Of a DNA stretch of 64,000 bases, positions 27,261-39,000 are shown one piece after another; the stretch's first letter is position 1; the number at the start of each line of letters is the position of its first letter. The stretch is from Diplonema japonicum (Eukaryota > Euglenozoa > Diplonemea > Diplonemida > Diplonemidae). The translations under genes were made by a program, and so were the position numbers. The stretch covers positions 312,001 to 376,000 of the forward strand of contig OZ025685.1 of the NCBI GenBank assembly GCA_964019335.1, written 5' to 3'. The notes below the pieces were generated by a model that was given only the letters and a program-made list of their open reading frames with translations, was not told the DNA's origin and ran no database searches.

Positions 27261-27803
27261 ATGGAAGTGGAAAGAAATTCGAGCGATGACTTTGTAATGG
27301 TGACGACGTGCGGTGGTGTGCTGGGCTTTGATGATGACAATGATGAGTGTGAAGAAAACGATGAGAGTAAAAGCTTGATAGATAGCAGTTTATCTACACA
27401 GGCGGGAACTGATGAAGAGGAACCTCAGGGTGTAGCGGTAGAGCGAGGCGAAGCGCTTTTAAGGGAGCTAATAGGGCTTGAAGAAAGCGAGAGCATCCGA
27501 GAGCTGTGGTCAAGCGGCTCCCTATCCCACTGTGAAGGGCTCGAAAGTGCTGGCCGTGAGGTCGTAGTTAGCTGCTACGAAGTTGGGTTTCTACAAGCTC
27601 TGAAAAAATTCCGTGTGAAAAAAACCAAACACATTTCCGGGACATCCACAATCGTCGCCCTTCCACCCAATGCTGCAGGACCAAGCAACACTGTAATTTT
27701 CTTTTCCCTGGCCACTCTGTTGTGCTGCCCGTCCCTCATCTTTCCCGTGTATGTGTCTTTCCTGGTCGCAGCTCTAATGGCAAATCCGGTAGCTGCTGTT
27801 TGA
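27261..27803 (+). CDS. Acidic protein with C-terminal membrane hairpin, unknown
   Basis: 180 residues. The ATG directly follows an A-run preceded by an AG acceptor-like site. The first ~90 residues are strongly acidic (FDDDNDECEENDES), and the middle is mixed. The last ~40 residues hold two hydrophobic stretches (VIFFSLATLLCCPSLIF and VYVSFLVAALMANPVAAV), suggesting a tail-anchored or hairpin membrane protein with a cytosolic acidic head. No family is recognised. Base composition is that of the neighbouring genes, unlike the flanking tracts. Confidence 0.6.
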   Translation: MEVERNSSDDFVMVTTCGGVLGFDDDNDECEENDESKSLIDSSLSTQAGTDEEEPQGVAVERGEALLRELIGLEESESIRELWSSGSLSHCEGLESAGREVVVSCYEVGFLQALKKFRVKKTKHISGTSTIVALPPNAAGPSNTVIFFSLATLLCCPSLIFPVYVSFLVAALMANPVAAV

Positions 27804-27828
27804 AAGAAAGAGTGGAAATCTTTTGTGC

Positions 27829-27883
<55 letters not shown>

Positions 27884-28704
27884 AAAAGAGAGAGATGAAT
27901 TTGAGGGGGAGGGAAAGAGAAAAAAAAAAAGAGAATTTTTTTTTTTCTCCTCTCCACCCTTTTTTTTTCTTTTTTTTTTTTTTTTTTTTCTTTTTTTTTT
28001 TTTTTCGCAGTCCACCCTTATGGGTGGCTTTTTTTCTTTATATTATTATTTACACCTTTCACCCACAGACTTATGCCTTATTTATCTATTTTTTTTCTCC
28101 CCCCCTTTTTTTCCTCACTGCGAGGTAAATTGTGTATCGAAACTTACTTCCCCCCCCTTTCAAGAAAAAAAAACTTTTTTTTTCCATTAGTTCTATCCCG
28201 CTTTTTCTATTCTTCCAAGAAATTGTCGTTTGCTTTTTTTTTTTTTTTTTTTTTTTTTTTCCCTTTAATCTAGAGTCTTGTATTTCTACATTTTTTTTTT
28301 TAATTTACAGTATTGGAAAAGGAATTGGTGGGGGAGAAGAGAAAAGTAGTGGGGGGTTTTCTTTTTTTTCCTTTCTTTCTGTCTTTCTTCTTTTTTCCGG
28401 ATTTTACCCCAGCCCAAGTAATTTTCCCCTTGCTGTACTATCCTAACTCCCCCCTGCCTCTTGTTTTTTTTCTTTTTTTCTTTCTTCTTTTTCTTTTTCC
28501 TTTTTCTGTTCTCTTGTTGTGCCTTATGTTTTATCCAAACACAGGAACGTTAGTTGGTGAGACTGGCCTCAACAAGATTTCTTTCCCTCCCTTATCTTTC
28601 CCCCCTCCCCTCTCCGCAATAAAAAAAAAAAAAAAGGCCTTGAGAAAAAAAAAAAAGAGAAAAAAAAAAGAAAAAAAACAGGTTTTTTTTCCCCTTCTCT
28701 TTCC

Positions 28705-28739
<35 letters not shown>

Positions 28740-28841
28740 AAAACTTAGCGGAGGGAGGGAGGAGGAACAGAGAGGGCCAAAACATCCCCAATTACCTATT
28801 GGGACAAAAAAAAATGAATTTCTGACTTTTTTTTTTTTTCT

Positions 28842-28877
<36 letters not shown>

Positions 28878-28937
28878 CCCGTTGCCCCCCACGTTTCAAT
28901 TCAGAAAAGGAAAAAAAAAAAAAAAAAAAAAAAAAAA
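27804..28937. other. Intergenic, extreme homopolymer content
   Basis: Includes a 40-nt T run (27843-27882) and further T, A and C runs. Frames encode only poly-Phe, poly-Lys or low-complexity peptides. No gene or recognisable repeat was seen. Confidence 0.7.
28861..28904 (+). promoter_or_regulatory. Candidate trans-splice acceptor
   Basis: A T/C tract ends in TTTCAATTCAG at 28904, 33 nt before the LRR-protein ATG. The leader is almost pure A. Confidence 0.5.
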
Positions 28938-31331
28938 ATGCCTCAAGAAGATATCTTAGCCTCTTGCCGTCCATTTATTGACTTTTATCTGACGCGTATT
29001 GCGAACAATGAACCGGGCCTGTTACAGCTTAGTTTGGTAGAGAGATACGTGGATGACTCCAGCTTATCACTCCTCGTATCTGCAATGGAAAACAACACAG
29101 AGGTGAAAACGCTGAACCTGTCCGGGAACCTTTTAACCGACAAAAGCATGAAGGTCCTATGGGAAGCTTTGAAGGACAAGGCGCAGATCGAGGTGCTCAT
29201 TCTCGACGGGAACAATGGTATCACGGATGAAGGCTGCCTTTTGGCCATCCGGCTTCTAAACCAAAACAGCTCCATTCGACAATGCTCTATAAACTGCCAG
29301 AATATCTCAAAATGCGTCGCTCAAGAACTTTCAGACGCCGTATTGCGGAACAGTTTTCCAGCGGAATATAAAAAAGCAATTTTGAGCCTGGAACCCGATA
29401 GAAACCCACCTTTAAGCATCGATATATCCGGTGCAAACAAGACCAACCTGGCAGGTCTTTCCATGCTTCGAAAAGGGTTGTTGAAAAACAACAGCGTAAC
29501 ACAGCTGAATGTATCAGGATGTTGCAAAGGCGAAAAAGCTGTCGAGGAACTGGCTGACATCATTAAACACCACGAAAAACTATCTGAAATCGCAGTCGCG
29601 TCAAGCGGCATAACCGACAAGGGTGCAAAGCTTTTATGCGATGCCTTAAAAGAAAACACCACAATTACGGATCTGGACATGACGGACAACGAAATAGGCG
29701 ATTCCGGTGCAAAGCACCTCATCGACTTGGTTATGCAGAACGAGATGCTTTCTCACATCCTGCTTAACAAAAACAATGTAACCCCATCTCGCCGTTCGCA
29801 GGTGGTTCATTCGTTGCTTTTAAACTCCCAACCGCTCAAACTTAAACAAGCCTACGAGCCTTTGTATCTAAACTCATCAAAGATTACCAGCGTCATAATC
29901 GATGGTAACACTCCCTCCGCTTCCGGAAAGCTTTTAAACAACATCTCTTGCAGGGTTCTCTCAAATTGTTTGGACGGAAACACCACTGTGCGCACGTTGA
30001 AGCTTCCAAACAACAGAATCGGCGATGACGGTGCCATATTACTATCATTGCTGTTGATTCGTAACCAGGTAATCGAAACCGTCGATCTACGTGGGAACAC
30101 CATAACGAAGAAGGGCGCCGCACATTTTGGAAAAGCTCTTTCCAGCAACACGACCGTTAGAATATGCGATCTTTCCGACCAAGTACCCGAGAAGATCGCG
30201 GAGAGCGATCTCAAGGAGGTCAAGAGACAGCTGGAACTAAACGCGGAACCCCTTGCCCTGAAACGCCTCATCCCGCTTCTTCACGCAAACGACCCCTCCG
30301 TCACCGTCGTCGATCTGACAACATTCGACTCCTCACGAACACCATCAGAACGAACATGCTCGCTTCTTACCGATGCTTTAAAGACGAACACACATGTTAC
30401 TGAGATTACCGTTCCTGATAATCCGCAGATGGGGAAGATTGGTTTGAAACAGCTTTTAGATGTTGTGGCAGTCGGTCAGCCACCAGTGGTCACACTTCGG
30501 CTTTGTGGAATGGGTTTGACTGATGCAGACGGGCCGCTTATCACGAATCTTATTAAGAATTCCAAAAAGCTGCAGGTTTTGGACCTTTCGCAGAATTCGT
30601 TCTCGGCCGTGTCGGACTGGACGGCGCAGCTCTTGGAGGTCAACCACACCTTGCAGGACATCATCCTGACCGGCTCGGTGGCGAACGCCGACCCGGAAGA
30701 AATCAACCGCTTGAAAATGGTACTGTCGATCAACACCCAACCCCTCGAACTGAAGAAAATCATATTAAGAGTGTATGGCAACGACCCAACCCTGAAAGAA
30801 ATCTCACTTCTTGAATATGAGGGGTCCAAGCATGGTGGGAGTTATAGGTACAGAAGGAGGTACGATTGCAAGTCAGCCTTGCTTCTTGGGGATGCGCTGG
30901 CGGAGAATAAACACGTCAAGAAGCTGGATTTGTCATACAATTCTATCAGGGAGGAGGGTGCGAAGGCCTTGGGGAACATGTTGCTGTACAACCGTTCCTT
31001 GACCACGTTGAACATCTCGCACAATTATGTCAACGATGCCGGGCTTCTTGCCATTTCTGATGCGCTGTTGACAAACCCTTGTCTTGGTTGCATTGTCACC
31101 GATGGGAACCTTTCTGTCAAGCCGTCTACTCGGAAGCAGCTTAATCTTTCGACGTGTCATAACAGCCACACAGCCGCCGAGGCCTACTGCATCACCACCA
31201 CCCTCGCCAAGGGGATGTCTTGTGAAACAGAGATCGCCGCCGCGATCACCTCCGACGCATTGGCGCAGTACAAGGTCCCCGTGTCGCTGAGGTCTACTAT
31301 GGGCAAGTTTAATGAACAGGTGTATATGTGA
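28938..31331 (+). CDS. Leucine-rich-repeat (ribonuclease-inhibitor type) protein with repeated linker
   Basis: 797 residues. RI-type leucine-rich repeats are plain: LNLSGNLLTDKSMKVLWEAL, 'LDMTDNEIGDSGAKHL', 'LDLSYNSIREEGAKAL' and others. They fall into about four larger blocks, each ending with a linker of the type LxLNxQPLxLKxxxxxLxxN, seen near residues 293, 430 and 595 (NSQPLKLK, NAEPLALK, NTQPLELK), with a weaker first copy near 148. No kinase, NACHT or F-box was seen, so it is a repeat-only cytosolic scaffold or interaction protein. The long A-run before the ATG is the usual start context. Confidence 0.85.
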   Translation: MPQEDILASCRPFIDFYLTRIANNEPGLLQLSLVERYVDDSSLSLLVSAMENNTEVKTLNLSGNLLTDKSMKVLWEALKDKAQIEVLILDGNNGITDEGCLLAIRLLNQNSSIRQCSINCQNISKCVAQELSDAVLRNSFPAEYKKAILSLEPDRNPPLSIDISGANKTNLAGLSMLRKGLLKNNSVTQLNVSGCCKGEKAVEELADIIKHHEKLSEIAVASSGITDKGAKLLCDALKENTTITDLDMTDNEIGDSGAKHLIDLVMQNEMLSHILLNKNNVTPSRRSQVVHSLLLNSQPLKLKQAYEPLYLNSSKITSVIIDGNTPSASGKLLNNISCRVLSNCLDGNTTVRTLKLPNNRIGDDGAILLSLLLIRNQVIETVDLRGNTITKKGAAHFGKALSSNTTVRICDLSDQVPEKIAESDLKEVKRQLELNAEPLALKRLIPLLHANDPSVTVVDLTTFDSSRTPSERTCSLLTDALKTNTHVTEITVPDNPQMGKIGLKQLLDVVAVGQPPVVTLRLCGMGLTDADGPLITNLIKNSKKLQVLDLSQNSFSAVSDWTAQLLEVNHTLQDIILTGSVANADPEEINRLKMVLSINTQPLELKKIILRVYGNDPTLKEISLLEYEGSKHGGSYRYRRRYDCKSALLLGDALAENKHVKKLDLSYNSIREEGAKALGNMLLYNRSLTTLNISHNYVNDAGLLAISDALLTNPCLGCIVTDGNLSVKPSTRKQLNLSTCHNSHTAAEAYCITTTLAKGMSCETEIAAAITSDALAQYKVPVSLRSTMGKFNEQVYM

Positions 31332-31483
31332 GGAAGAAGGAAAAAAAAAAAAAAATGATGCATTTTCATGCGTTCTTTATTAGAGTTTTTTCTTCTTCTT
31401 TTTTGTTCCCTCCAAAAAAAAGAAAAAAAAAGAGAAAAAAAAAAAAAAAAAGAAGGAAAACAAAAAAAGAACAAAAAAAAAAA

Positions 31484-31514
<31 letters not shown>

Positions 31515-31539
31515 TTTGGAAAAAAAAAAGTAGGAGAAA

Positions 31540-33556
31540 ATGGACGCGTTTAAAAAGCTTATCGGGAAGAAGAATCCCATACTGGATCTTGTCGAGGATG
31601 CGACAAGCGAGCTGCTGCTGAACCCTGCATGGGAGAAGAACCTCGCTGTCTGCGATGTGATAAACAGCAAACTCGAAAGCGCCAAAGAGGTTGTAAACTA
31701 TATCAAGAAGCGAGCGGCGACCTCGAACACGAAGGTGCAATACCTCTCTGTCGTACTTCTGGAGACGTGCATCAAGAACGGGGGGAAGCGCTTTCAGCAC
31801 GAGCTTGCTGCCAGCCAAGGAATACGGGACGAGCTGATAAAGATCGCGCTAAAGGGGGGCTCTGCGGAAATCCTTGCCTCAGCTGACCAGGCGAAAAAAA
31901 TCCTTCAAAACTTCAAATACGGCCCCCCCGGCGTCGCGCCCTGGGCCCACATTGCACAACAACGAGGCGTGGCCTTCCACGGCGTGCCTGTAGAAGACTG
32001 GGCGTCCATGGTTGGGAGCGGAGAGGACATTGCGAACAATCCGAGAAATTACCATGAGGAGGTATGGCTTGTTTAAAAAAGAAAATACACACACACACAC
32101 TAGGTGAACACCACCGCCGGTGCTGCCACCACTACGAGAGTGCGCCCTCCCACCAACCCCGGCACCGCCAACGAGGCCGAAATCGAGCAGCAACGGCAAA
32201 TCTTGGCGCAAATTCAAGCCCAGAACACCACGCGGAGACAGCAGCAGCAGCACCACCACCAACACCACCACCACCACCAGCACCAACAGCAACCACAGCA
32301 GCAACAGGTGTACGCACAGCAACAACCGACGGCGCCCCAGAGCCCCATGATCGTGACAGGCCCCGACGGCAGGCAGATGCTAGTCCAGCCCATCGCCCCA
32401 GGGACGGCCGTCAGAGGCGCCGTGCATGCTCCCCCTGCGATGAACCAGGCCATTTACCAACAGATGCAACATCAGCAACACCACCATCACCACCACCACC
32501 ACCACCACCACCATCATCACCAGCAACAGCAACAGCAACAGCAGCGTCATGTTGACCCTGCTGTCAGGGAGCAGCAGATGCGTGCGGCGCAGGCAGAGCA
32601 AGAGGCAAAGCTTGCCGAGGACCTCTCTAGCGTGCCGTACTTGGTATGATGTCTTAACCTTCCTTACCACCCATTACAGGTGTCGCTGATGAAGGAAATG
32701 CTCGACACAGCGGGGCAGGAGAACAAGGAGCCCATCGAGATAAAGAACGACGAGGTGATCGGGCAGCTTGCGGAGAACCTGCGCAGCATACAAGGCAGGG
32801 TGAGCCACGTGCTGGAGCATGGGGGCGGCGGGGACAACCTGGAAGTGCTGCTGCAGCACAACGACAGCCTGGTGGAGATCCTTGAGAGGTACGCGATGGT
32901 GTCGGGCGGTGTGGGGGTCCCTGTGGACCCTGGTCTCGTGATGCCGCAGAGGGAGCAATCCCCAGCGCATGGGAGGAGCGAAGCACAGCAGCAACAGGTA
33001 TGTTGAAATGCGTTAGATACATACATACACCAACAGGCACCGGTTCCTGTTGCGCAACCAGCAGGAGAGGCTCCCGTGCCTGTGGGCACGGCTGCAGTGG
33101 CGGTGCCTGCACCGATCGAGACACCACCTACGCAGACGCTGGATGATATTTTTTCGATGCCTGCTGCTGCACCTCAGGCAGCCACCCCTGAGCACCCCGA
33201 TGCTATGGAGATGACTGACAGGCCGGCAGGCAACCAGGAGGGCTTCAATGTGCAAGAGACAGCGGCCAACACGTTGGACTTCAGCCAGGAGTACATTCCC
33301 GTTGTTCCTGAAACAGCGCCTGGCGCGCCCGCACCTGTTGAGGCGCAAGCTGTCGAGACCCCTGCCCCTGAAACCTCCGCAACAGAGGAGAATCCTTTCC
33401 TCCAGCAGCCCTCCAGCCCTGGCAACCCATTGGCCAGAATTCAGCCGCAGCCACAGCAGGAGGTATGTTAAAATGGGTGTTAAAAAAGATTTTTTTTTAT
33501 AGACCGACCTTGACTTCGACAGCTTCCTTAACAACAGGATGCAGCCTGTGTCCTAA
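31540..33556 (+). CDS. TOM1-like VHS-GAT endosomal sorting protein, five exons
   Basis: Exons 31540-32061, 32104-32643, 32680-32997, 33037-33462 and 33503-33556 join to 619 residues; introns are 42, 36, 39 and 40 nt, all phase 0. A VHS domain occupies about residues 8-150 ('VQYLSVVLLETCIKNGGKRF'). Exon 2 encodes a Gln/His-rich linker with a run of about 15 His. Exon 3 encodes a GAT three-helix domain (about 355-445, starting VSLMKEMLDTAGQ). The tail is Pro/Glu-rich with an NPF motif (EENPFLQQ), a known EH-domain ligand, and ends in an acidic-aromatic TDLDFDSFL segment. Without the hinge-ear of GGAs, TOM1/TOL is the best match. These bind ubiquitinated cargo and clathrin on endosomes. Confidence 0.87.
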
Positions 33557-33669
33557 GAGGGTGATTGATTAAAGGAAATTGGGAGCAATGCAGTGACGAA
33601 TATGAAGTTTGAGAATAAAAAAATTTAAAAAAAAAAATAAACCTGCTTTCACTGGGGAACGCGAAGAGG

Positions 33670-33702
<33 letters not shown>

Positions 33703-33894
33703 AAATATCTTTCTTCCCCCTTTTTTTTCTTTTTTTTTTTTTTTTTGCTTACAACAAAAAACAAAACTAGTGTGTGATTTTATTTGTGGTTGGGTTTGCT
33801 AACAGTTCTCCCTCCTTCATAGTGATTCCTTCCGACGTTCTGTTTTAGGGGGGGGGGGGGAGGGGGACTACACGATAGCAGGGCTCTTTTAAAA

Positions 33895-33931
<37 letters not shown>

Positions 33932-34043
33932 TAATAACTACTCCATCCCTTCCCAAATTCGGTGAATCGTATTGCTTTTCTCTCCATATTCTTTTCCCCC
34001 CGCTTCTTTTGAAGCCCTTCCTCCATCTGGCTGTTTTCTTTTT

Positions 34044-34075
<32 letters not shown>

Positions 34076-35038
34076 CCTTCGCATTATACAACACATGCGT
34101 GTTCAGGGTTACCGATTCCCCGGGGGAGGGTTTTTTTAGTAAAGAGTTTTTAGTAAGGACTTAACTGAACTGCCTTTGACAAAAAAGGGGGTTGGATAAA
34201 ACCTTTTGGATTACCGTGATATATATAAAAAAAAAAAGAAATCTTTAACTTCCTTGCTTTCGCTCTCTTTCTTTCCTTTTTTTTTTTTTTTTTTTTTACT
34301 CTGTTCGATAACTCTTTTATTATTCCCCCCCCTTCTACCTTAATGATTTGAGTGGGATTTAGCATGTGGGTGCGAGTTAGCGCTGAAGCAGTGTATTGTT
34401 TTTTTTTTTTTTTTCTCCCCTTTTAAAGTGCGGCACAAATTCTCCTTTTTTCTTGTTTACACGTTACGCTTTGTTCAGCCTTTTTTTTTTTTTTTTTTGG
34501 CCCTCCACTAACCTTTTAAATAAGAAAAAAAAAAAGAAGGAAAAAAAAACTTTTAATTTTTTTTTTTTTTTACTTCCCTGAAAGAAAGAAAAGGAAGGTG
34601 ATAAAGGAGAAAGAACAAAAAAAAAAAAGAAACCTGGAGAAAGGAGGAGAACAGAAAAAAAGGGGGAGAAAAAAAAAGTATTGGACGGGGTGTGCGTGTG
34701 TTGTGAGCAGAGTAAGTGAGCATGAGAACGAAGGGAAAGACCCCCCTCCCCCCCCCCTTAATTTAAAAAACCAGAAAAAAAGGCTTAATCCCACCACCCA
34801 GTTTTCAGAACATTCCCCGCACGTTATTTAAAAAAAAAAGTTTTTTTTTTCCTGATCCACCACCGCTCGTCTCTGTTTTCACCTCCTGCCCTATCCCCCC
34901 TACCATCTTGCAGGCAATTTTTTTTATTCTCTCCCATCCCCCCCCCCCCCCCCCCCCCCATTTCCCCCCCTTTTTTTATTCTCTTGGATTCAAACAAATA
35001 ATTCAGTACCATATCTATCTCATTGGGGGGGGAAAAAA
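33557..35038. other. Intergenic
   Basis: About 1.5 kb of A, T, G and C runs, including a long C run near 34939. No ORF, known repeat or RNA gene could be supported. Confidence 0.7.
34870..34913 (+). promoter_or_regulatory. Candidate trans-splice acceptor
   Basis: A pyrimidine-rich stretch ends in CATCTTGCAG at 34913, about 125 nt before the ATG at 35039. This is the longest proposed leader in the window, so a nearer acceptor is possible. Confidence 0.35.
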
Positions 35039-35932
35039 ATGCTCAAATCGACGCCAGCTAAAACCCACCGAAAATGGAAACCACGGATGTCCCGTGAGGA
35101 AGTGCACAGCAGGATTGCCCAAGAGGCAGAAAAAGCAGGTATCACCACGGACGAGATGTACACAGCAAGGGTTGCCTATAAGAGATTGATATACACGTTC
35201 GTCTCGGCGTTGCACGAGAAAACAAAAATGAGCCAATTCGTGGGCTATGTTGCATGTGTGTTGTTCTCAGATGTCACGCTGCCCGGCGACGACAGGGGGT
35301 ACAGCATCACTGAAGATGTCCATCCTGAAATATTACTTGCCGTATGCACCTGGATGGCCGGAAAGCTTGAGTACTGCATGGTACAACTACAGGGCATCCA
35401 TAAAATGTGGGTGCGGTTAATGGTGAAGACCCATGGGAAGGGTGTCACTGACTACTGCAACACGTGTGGTCCTCAAGCTGCATTTACGACTGTAGAATAT
35501 TTCTTGCTGGAGCACTTCGCGGACAGTTTGGATGTACCCCACCCCTTTGGAATCCTGCGGTATTTGGATTCCCTTGTGGAGTCACAGTCGCAGCTTTGTT
35601 TCACTGCGAACCAGATAATTTATGACATGTCGCTCACCGACCTCCCTCTCTACACCCCGCCTTCTATCCTTGCAATTGTTGCGTTGCAGCGTGCTGCCGT
35701 GTTGTCCTCCACACCGGTATCGGCTGTCGATCCTTCAGTGCTGCTTCCTTCGGAGCATTTTGAAACGCACCCCGACCGAGGGCTGCACGTTGAGAAGATC
35801 TTACAAACCCACAGGGACCTGTCCGAGTTCTACTCCATCACCAGCAGGTTCACCAGAGACGACGAGATGTCCCTCCATGCTACCCTACGGGACGCCATGA
35901 AACGTCAAGCCCCCCGCCCTCTGTGCATCTAG
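35039..35932 (+). CDS. Cyclin-fold protein
   Basis: 297 residues. The ATG follows G8A7. The first half has a helical region compatible with an N-terminal cyclin box (ARVAYKRLIYTFVSALHEKT...). The second half carries a C-terminal cyclin-box pattern: 'VEYFLLEHFADSLDVPHPF' followed by YDMSLTDLPLYTPPSILAIVAL, as in cyclins where the helix after 'YPPS' follows a short acidic linker. No destruction box is evident. A role as a divergent cyclin binding a cyclin-dependent kinase is inferred from the fold pattern only; the subfamily could not be set. It lies just upstream of Piezo, separated by about 96 nt. Confidence 0.6.
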   Translation: MLKSTPAKTHRKWKPRMSREEVHSRIAQEAEKAGITTDEMYTARVAYKRLIYTFVSALHEKTKMSQFVGYVACVLFSDVTLPGDDRGYSITEDVHPEILLAVCTWMAGKLEYCMVQLQGIHKMWVRLMVKTHGKGVTDYCNTCGPQAAFTTVEYFLLEHFADSLDVPHPFGILRYLDSLVESQSQLCFTANQIIYDMSLTDLPLYTPPSILAIVALQRAAVLSSTPVSAVDPSVLLPSEHFETHPDRGLHVEKILQTHRDLSEFYSITSRFTRDDEMSLHATLRDAMKRQAPRPLCI

Positions 35933-36000
35933 ATTATTACCATAATTTATTTTATTTTATTATTTTTTTTTTTCAAAAATATATAAAAAAAAAAAAAAAC

Positions 36001-36016
36001 TGTATTCCGATTTCAG
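36001..36016 (+). promoter_or_regulatory. Candidate trans-splice acceptor
   Basis: TATTCCGATTTCAG ends 12 nt before the Piezo ATG. An ATG at 36021 in another frame would lie in the leader and gives no long ORF. Confidence 0.45.
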
Positions 36017-36028
36017 GGGCATGACGCA

Positions 36029-39000
36029 ATGCCGAGTTCAATGGGTTCCTTTAGAGGCCGGGGTGCCACCGGGTCCACTACCACGTACGGGACGATGGAT
36101 GCAGCAGAGATGTGCGTTCGAGGTGTGTCCGATGAAGAATCAGATGAAATGGAAGTGTACTCTGGTGTCGGGCACGGTGTGCTGAGGGTAGGCCTCATTG
36201 TGTCCACAGCGTTGCTATTTTTAAACCCCGGAGGGACGAGCATGGCCCAGCTGTGCGTGGTCGGGTGTATGTTGATGTACCTGAGGAAGCCGTTGGGATG
36301 GCCGAACAGCAGAAAGAAGCTCGCGCTGGCAATCCTCGCGATACCTTCAGTCGTCGGAACGATATTGATCCTGTACGCGAAGGGTCCGTTGTACCTTCAC
36401 CTGCCGCAACTCTCTCTGTTAACGGTTTTGTTCCTCACCGCCCGATCGTCCGAGCAAAGGGCAACGTGTTTCAACTGCAAGTTTTTCTTCGGGATCTGCT
36501 CCGTTGTGCTGCCTGGTGCCTTCGCTCTATCCAAGCCCTCTATCGCAGCGATCCCGTTCATCGCCATATTTACTATGACTCTGACGAACATGATGGATCC
36601 CGGGTGGAGCCACAGTGGCACGTGGCTTCGAGGGAAACAAGATTTACTATGTTTCCTTACACTGTGCGTTGAAATGGGGCACGCGGCGTGGTCGGGGGGT
36701 TCAATGTGTTACGGCGCACCGCAACGATTCATTTTAGGCCCCCCGCTGTGCTCAGACGATAACCTCCTCCCTGTGATGATCCACTACGTGGCAGGAGCGG
36801 CCATCATTTGCGGGTTTTCATATATAGAAGGCGTGGGAACAATTGCCTGTGATTTCCAACCGTCTTACGTTATGTACACGGTAGTGTGTTCAGTGTGTGG
36901 GTACGGGCTTGTGGTGAAGGGGATCGAGGCTGCGGTTTCTCTAGGCATCACGTTGATCGCACTAAACACGTGCATCCGACCCACGAGGGGGCCGTCGGGG
37001 AACATGTTGCCAACAATTTCAATGTTGCTACTAATGTTTGTCTCGCTAGTGCTGCCGCTTTGGGTGTACTTCACATCGATTCTAAATGAAACCGCCAGCG
37101 GGGCCACCACCGGGGTTCGCTGTGCTTGGCTGTTCACGAACTACGGGCTGGCTGCAGTGCTGCACAGATCCGCTATATCAACGGTTCACAGGGACGGCCT
37201 GATGTCTCCTTCCAGATGGGACGATCCGGAGCCGGCTGATCCGTTTTGTTTTTTAGTGTCGTGCTCTGATCTGCAGTACTACCTGACCGATTACTGGTAC
37301 GAACGGACGCCGATGGGAATATCTAAAATCGCGGCCTTGGCGTGTTTCTTTTTCGAAGGCGCTGCCGTTCCCGACGTGCCCCACACGGTGCTCCTCCTTC
37401 CGTCATGCTGGGTATTCATCAACCCCAAGGTCACCCAACGGCAGTGGTCTTTCTTGATATACACTGCAGAGGCTGTCGCGTTGTTCTGCTACGTCGATGG
37501 ATGGGTGGTGACCTCCTCCGACTGGTTCGACGACACCTTTGTGAAGCCTTACGAGTCCGGAAGGATCCGGGGTTTTGCAACCATCATCATTGGGATCTGC
37601 CTGGCGGTCCACCACTCCTCGGTCATGGGGGACCGTAGCACCCGCGATGCACGGTACACTGTGGACTTCCGGCTTCCTGAATGGGCTATGGTGACTGCGT
37701 GCTTGTTATCGCTCCTTAATGCATCCCTGTGGTGCCCTCCCAACTGTGTTTTGCTCCCTGCGTCTTTGGGGCTCCTTGCTGTGGGTGGTTGCGTCATGGC
37801 GGACAATACTGTTACGCGGCATAGGTGGTTCATCGGTTTGACGGCTTGCTTGACTACTGTTTCCGCGGTAACGCTTTTCGCTGCAAGGTTCAACTCCACC
37901 ATCTACGCAAGGGTCCGTGATGTCGCGTGGTTTTCGCGGAGGCAGAACATCCCGGAGCTGCCCGGGTACCTGCCGTGGTTCCTCGCCGCGGCTTCGTACT
38001 GCTATACTTACAAACGGTTTTCATTCTCTCCAACAAAACACCCAAAATGCACACCCGCTCCTTTTTGGGCCCCCGTGGCCATCTCCAGCTGCATCGCACC
38101 GCTCTCTCTCTTCATCGCGTCTATGTACGGGACCTCAGGAAGCATCGCCAGCGGGATGTATTTCGCCATCTGTCTGTCGACAGCTCTTTCACGGTATAAA
38201 ATGCTTGTGGTGTATGTGACCGGCGAGGAGTTAACGAGTTTTTCGTTATCCCATTTGACATTGATGATAGTGGCGCCGGTGTTCTTCCTAGGGAACCGTG
38301 TCTTTATCCCAACACGGAGCTACTGGATGTTCGTTCCGATCGAGTTGACGTACCATGAGTGGGCGACGAGCAGCCTCGGCAGCGATACACAGCTGACTCT
38401 GGATAGTATTGTGCCTCACATCACTGTGCTCATTGTTGGGTTGCTAGAGAGGTGGAGCTGGATCCAAAAGGCACCGTGGAACAACTCCAAGATCGGCCCC
38501 GACATGCTGTACCGCGTCATGTACGAGGTCCTCCTCGTCGCCCTCCTGTTGTCCGCCATGTTTGAGGACCCGCTTCAGGCGATGGCCTCGCTTTCTATCG
38601 CCGTTTATGCCTGTCAAAAGGGTTGCAGGGAGCTCCCCAACAACATGTTTGTCCCGACCGCTGTTTTCTTCTTCTTCCTTGTCTCGGGATGTCTCACATA
38701 CTTTCTCTCCCCCAGCTCCTACAGCGACCTTGCCCTGCACTTCAGTGTTACTCTCACTGTTGCTGCATTCTGCGCTGCAGCTTCCACATTCTACGAGACA
38801 GGGGACACATTAAACGAAGACTACACGTACCACCTCATCCAGAACAAGGAAGTTATCGACCAAGAACGCGCCAAGGGTGAGAGTGGCGACCTCCACAAGA
38901 AGAACGCTCTCGACATCACCACAGACACGCTTAGCACGCCTGTCAAAGGCCTCGCGTCTGTAATGCCGTATTTTCTGCTTCTGGTTGTCTTCTTTGACGG

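Noticed and set aside
28313-28825. 170-codon + strand ORF
   Set aside because: Consists of poly-Phe, poly-Lys and pyrimidine-tract peptides with no coding-like segment.
31499-32100. CA microsatellites near 31500 and 32090 as possible regulatory repeats
   Set aside because: Short simple repeats; the second lies inside an intron and works simply as its 3' end.
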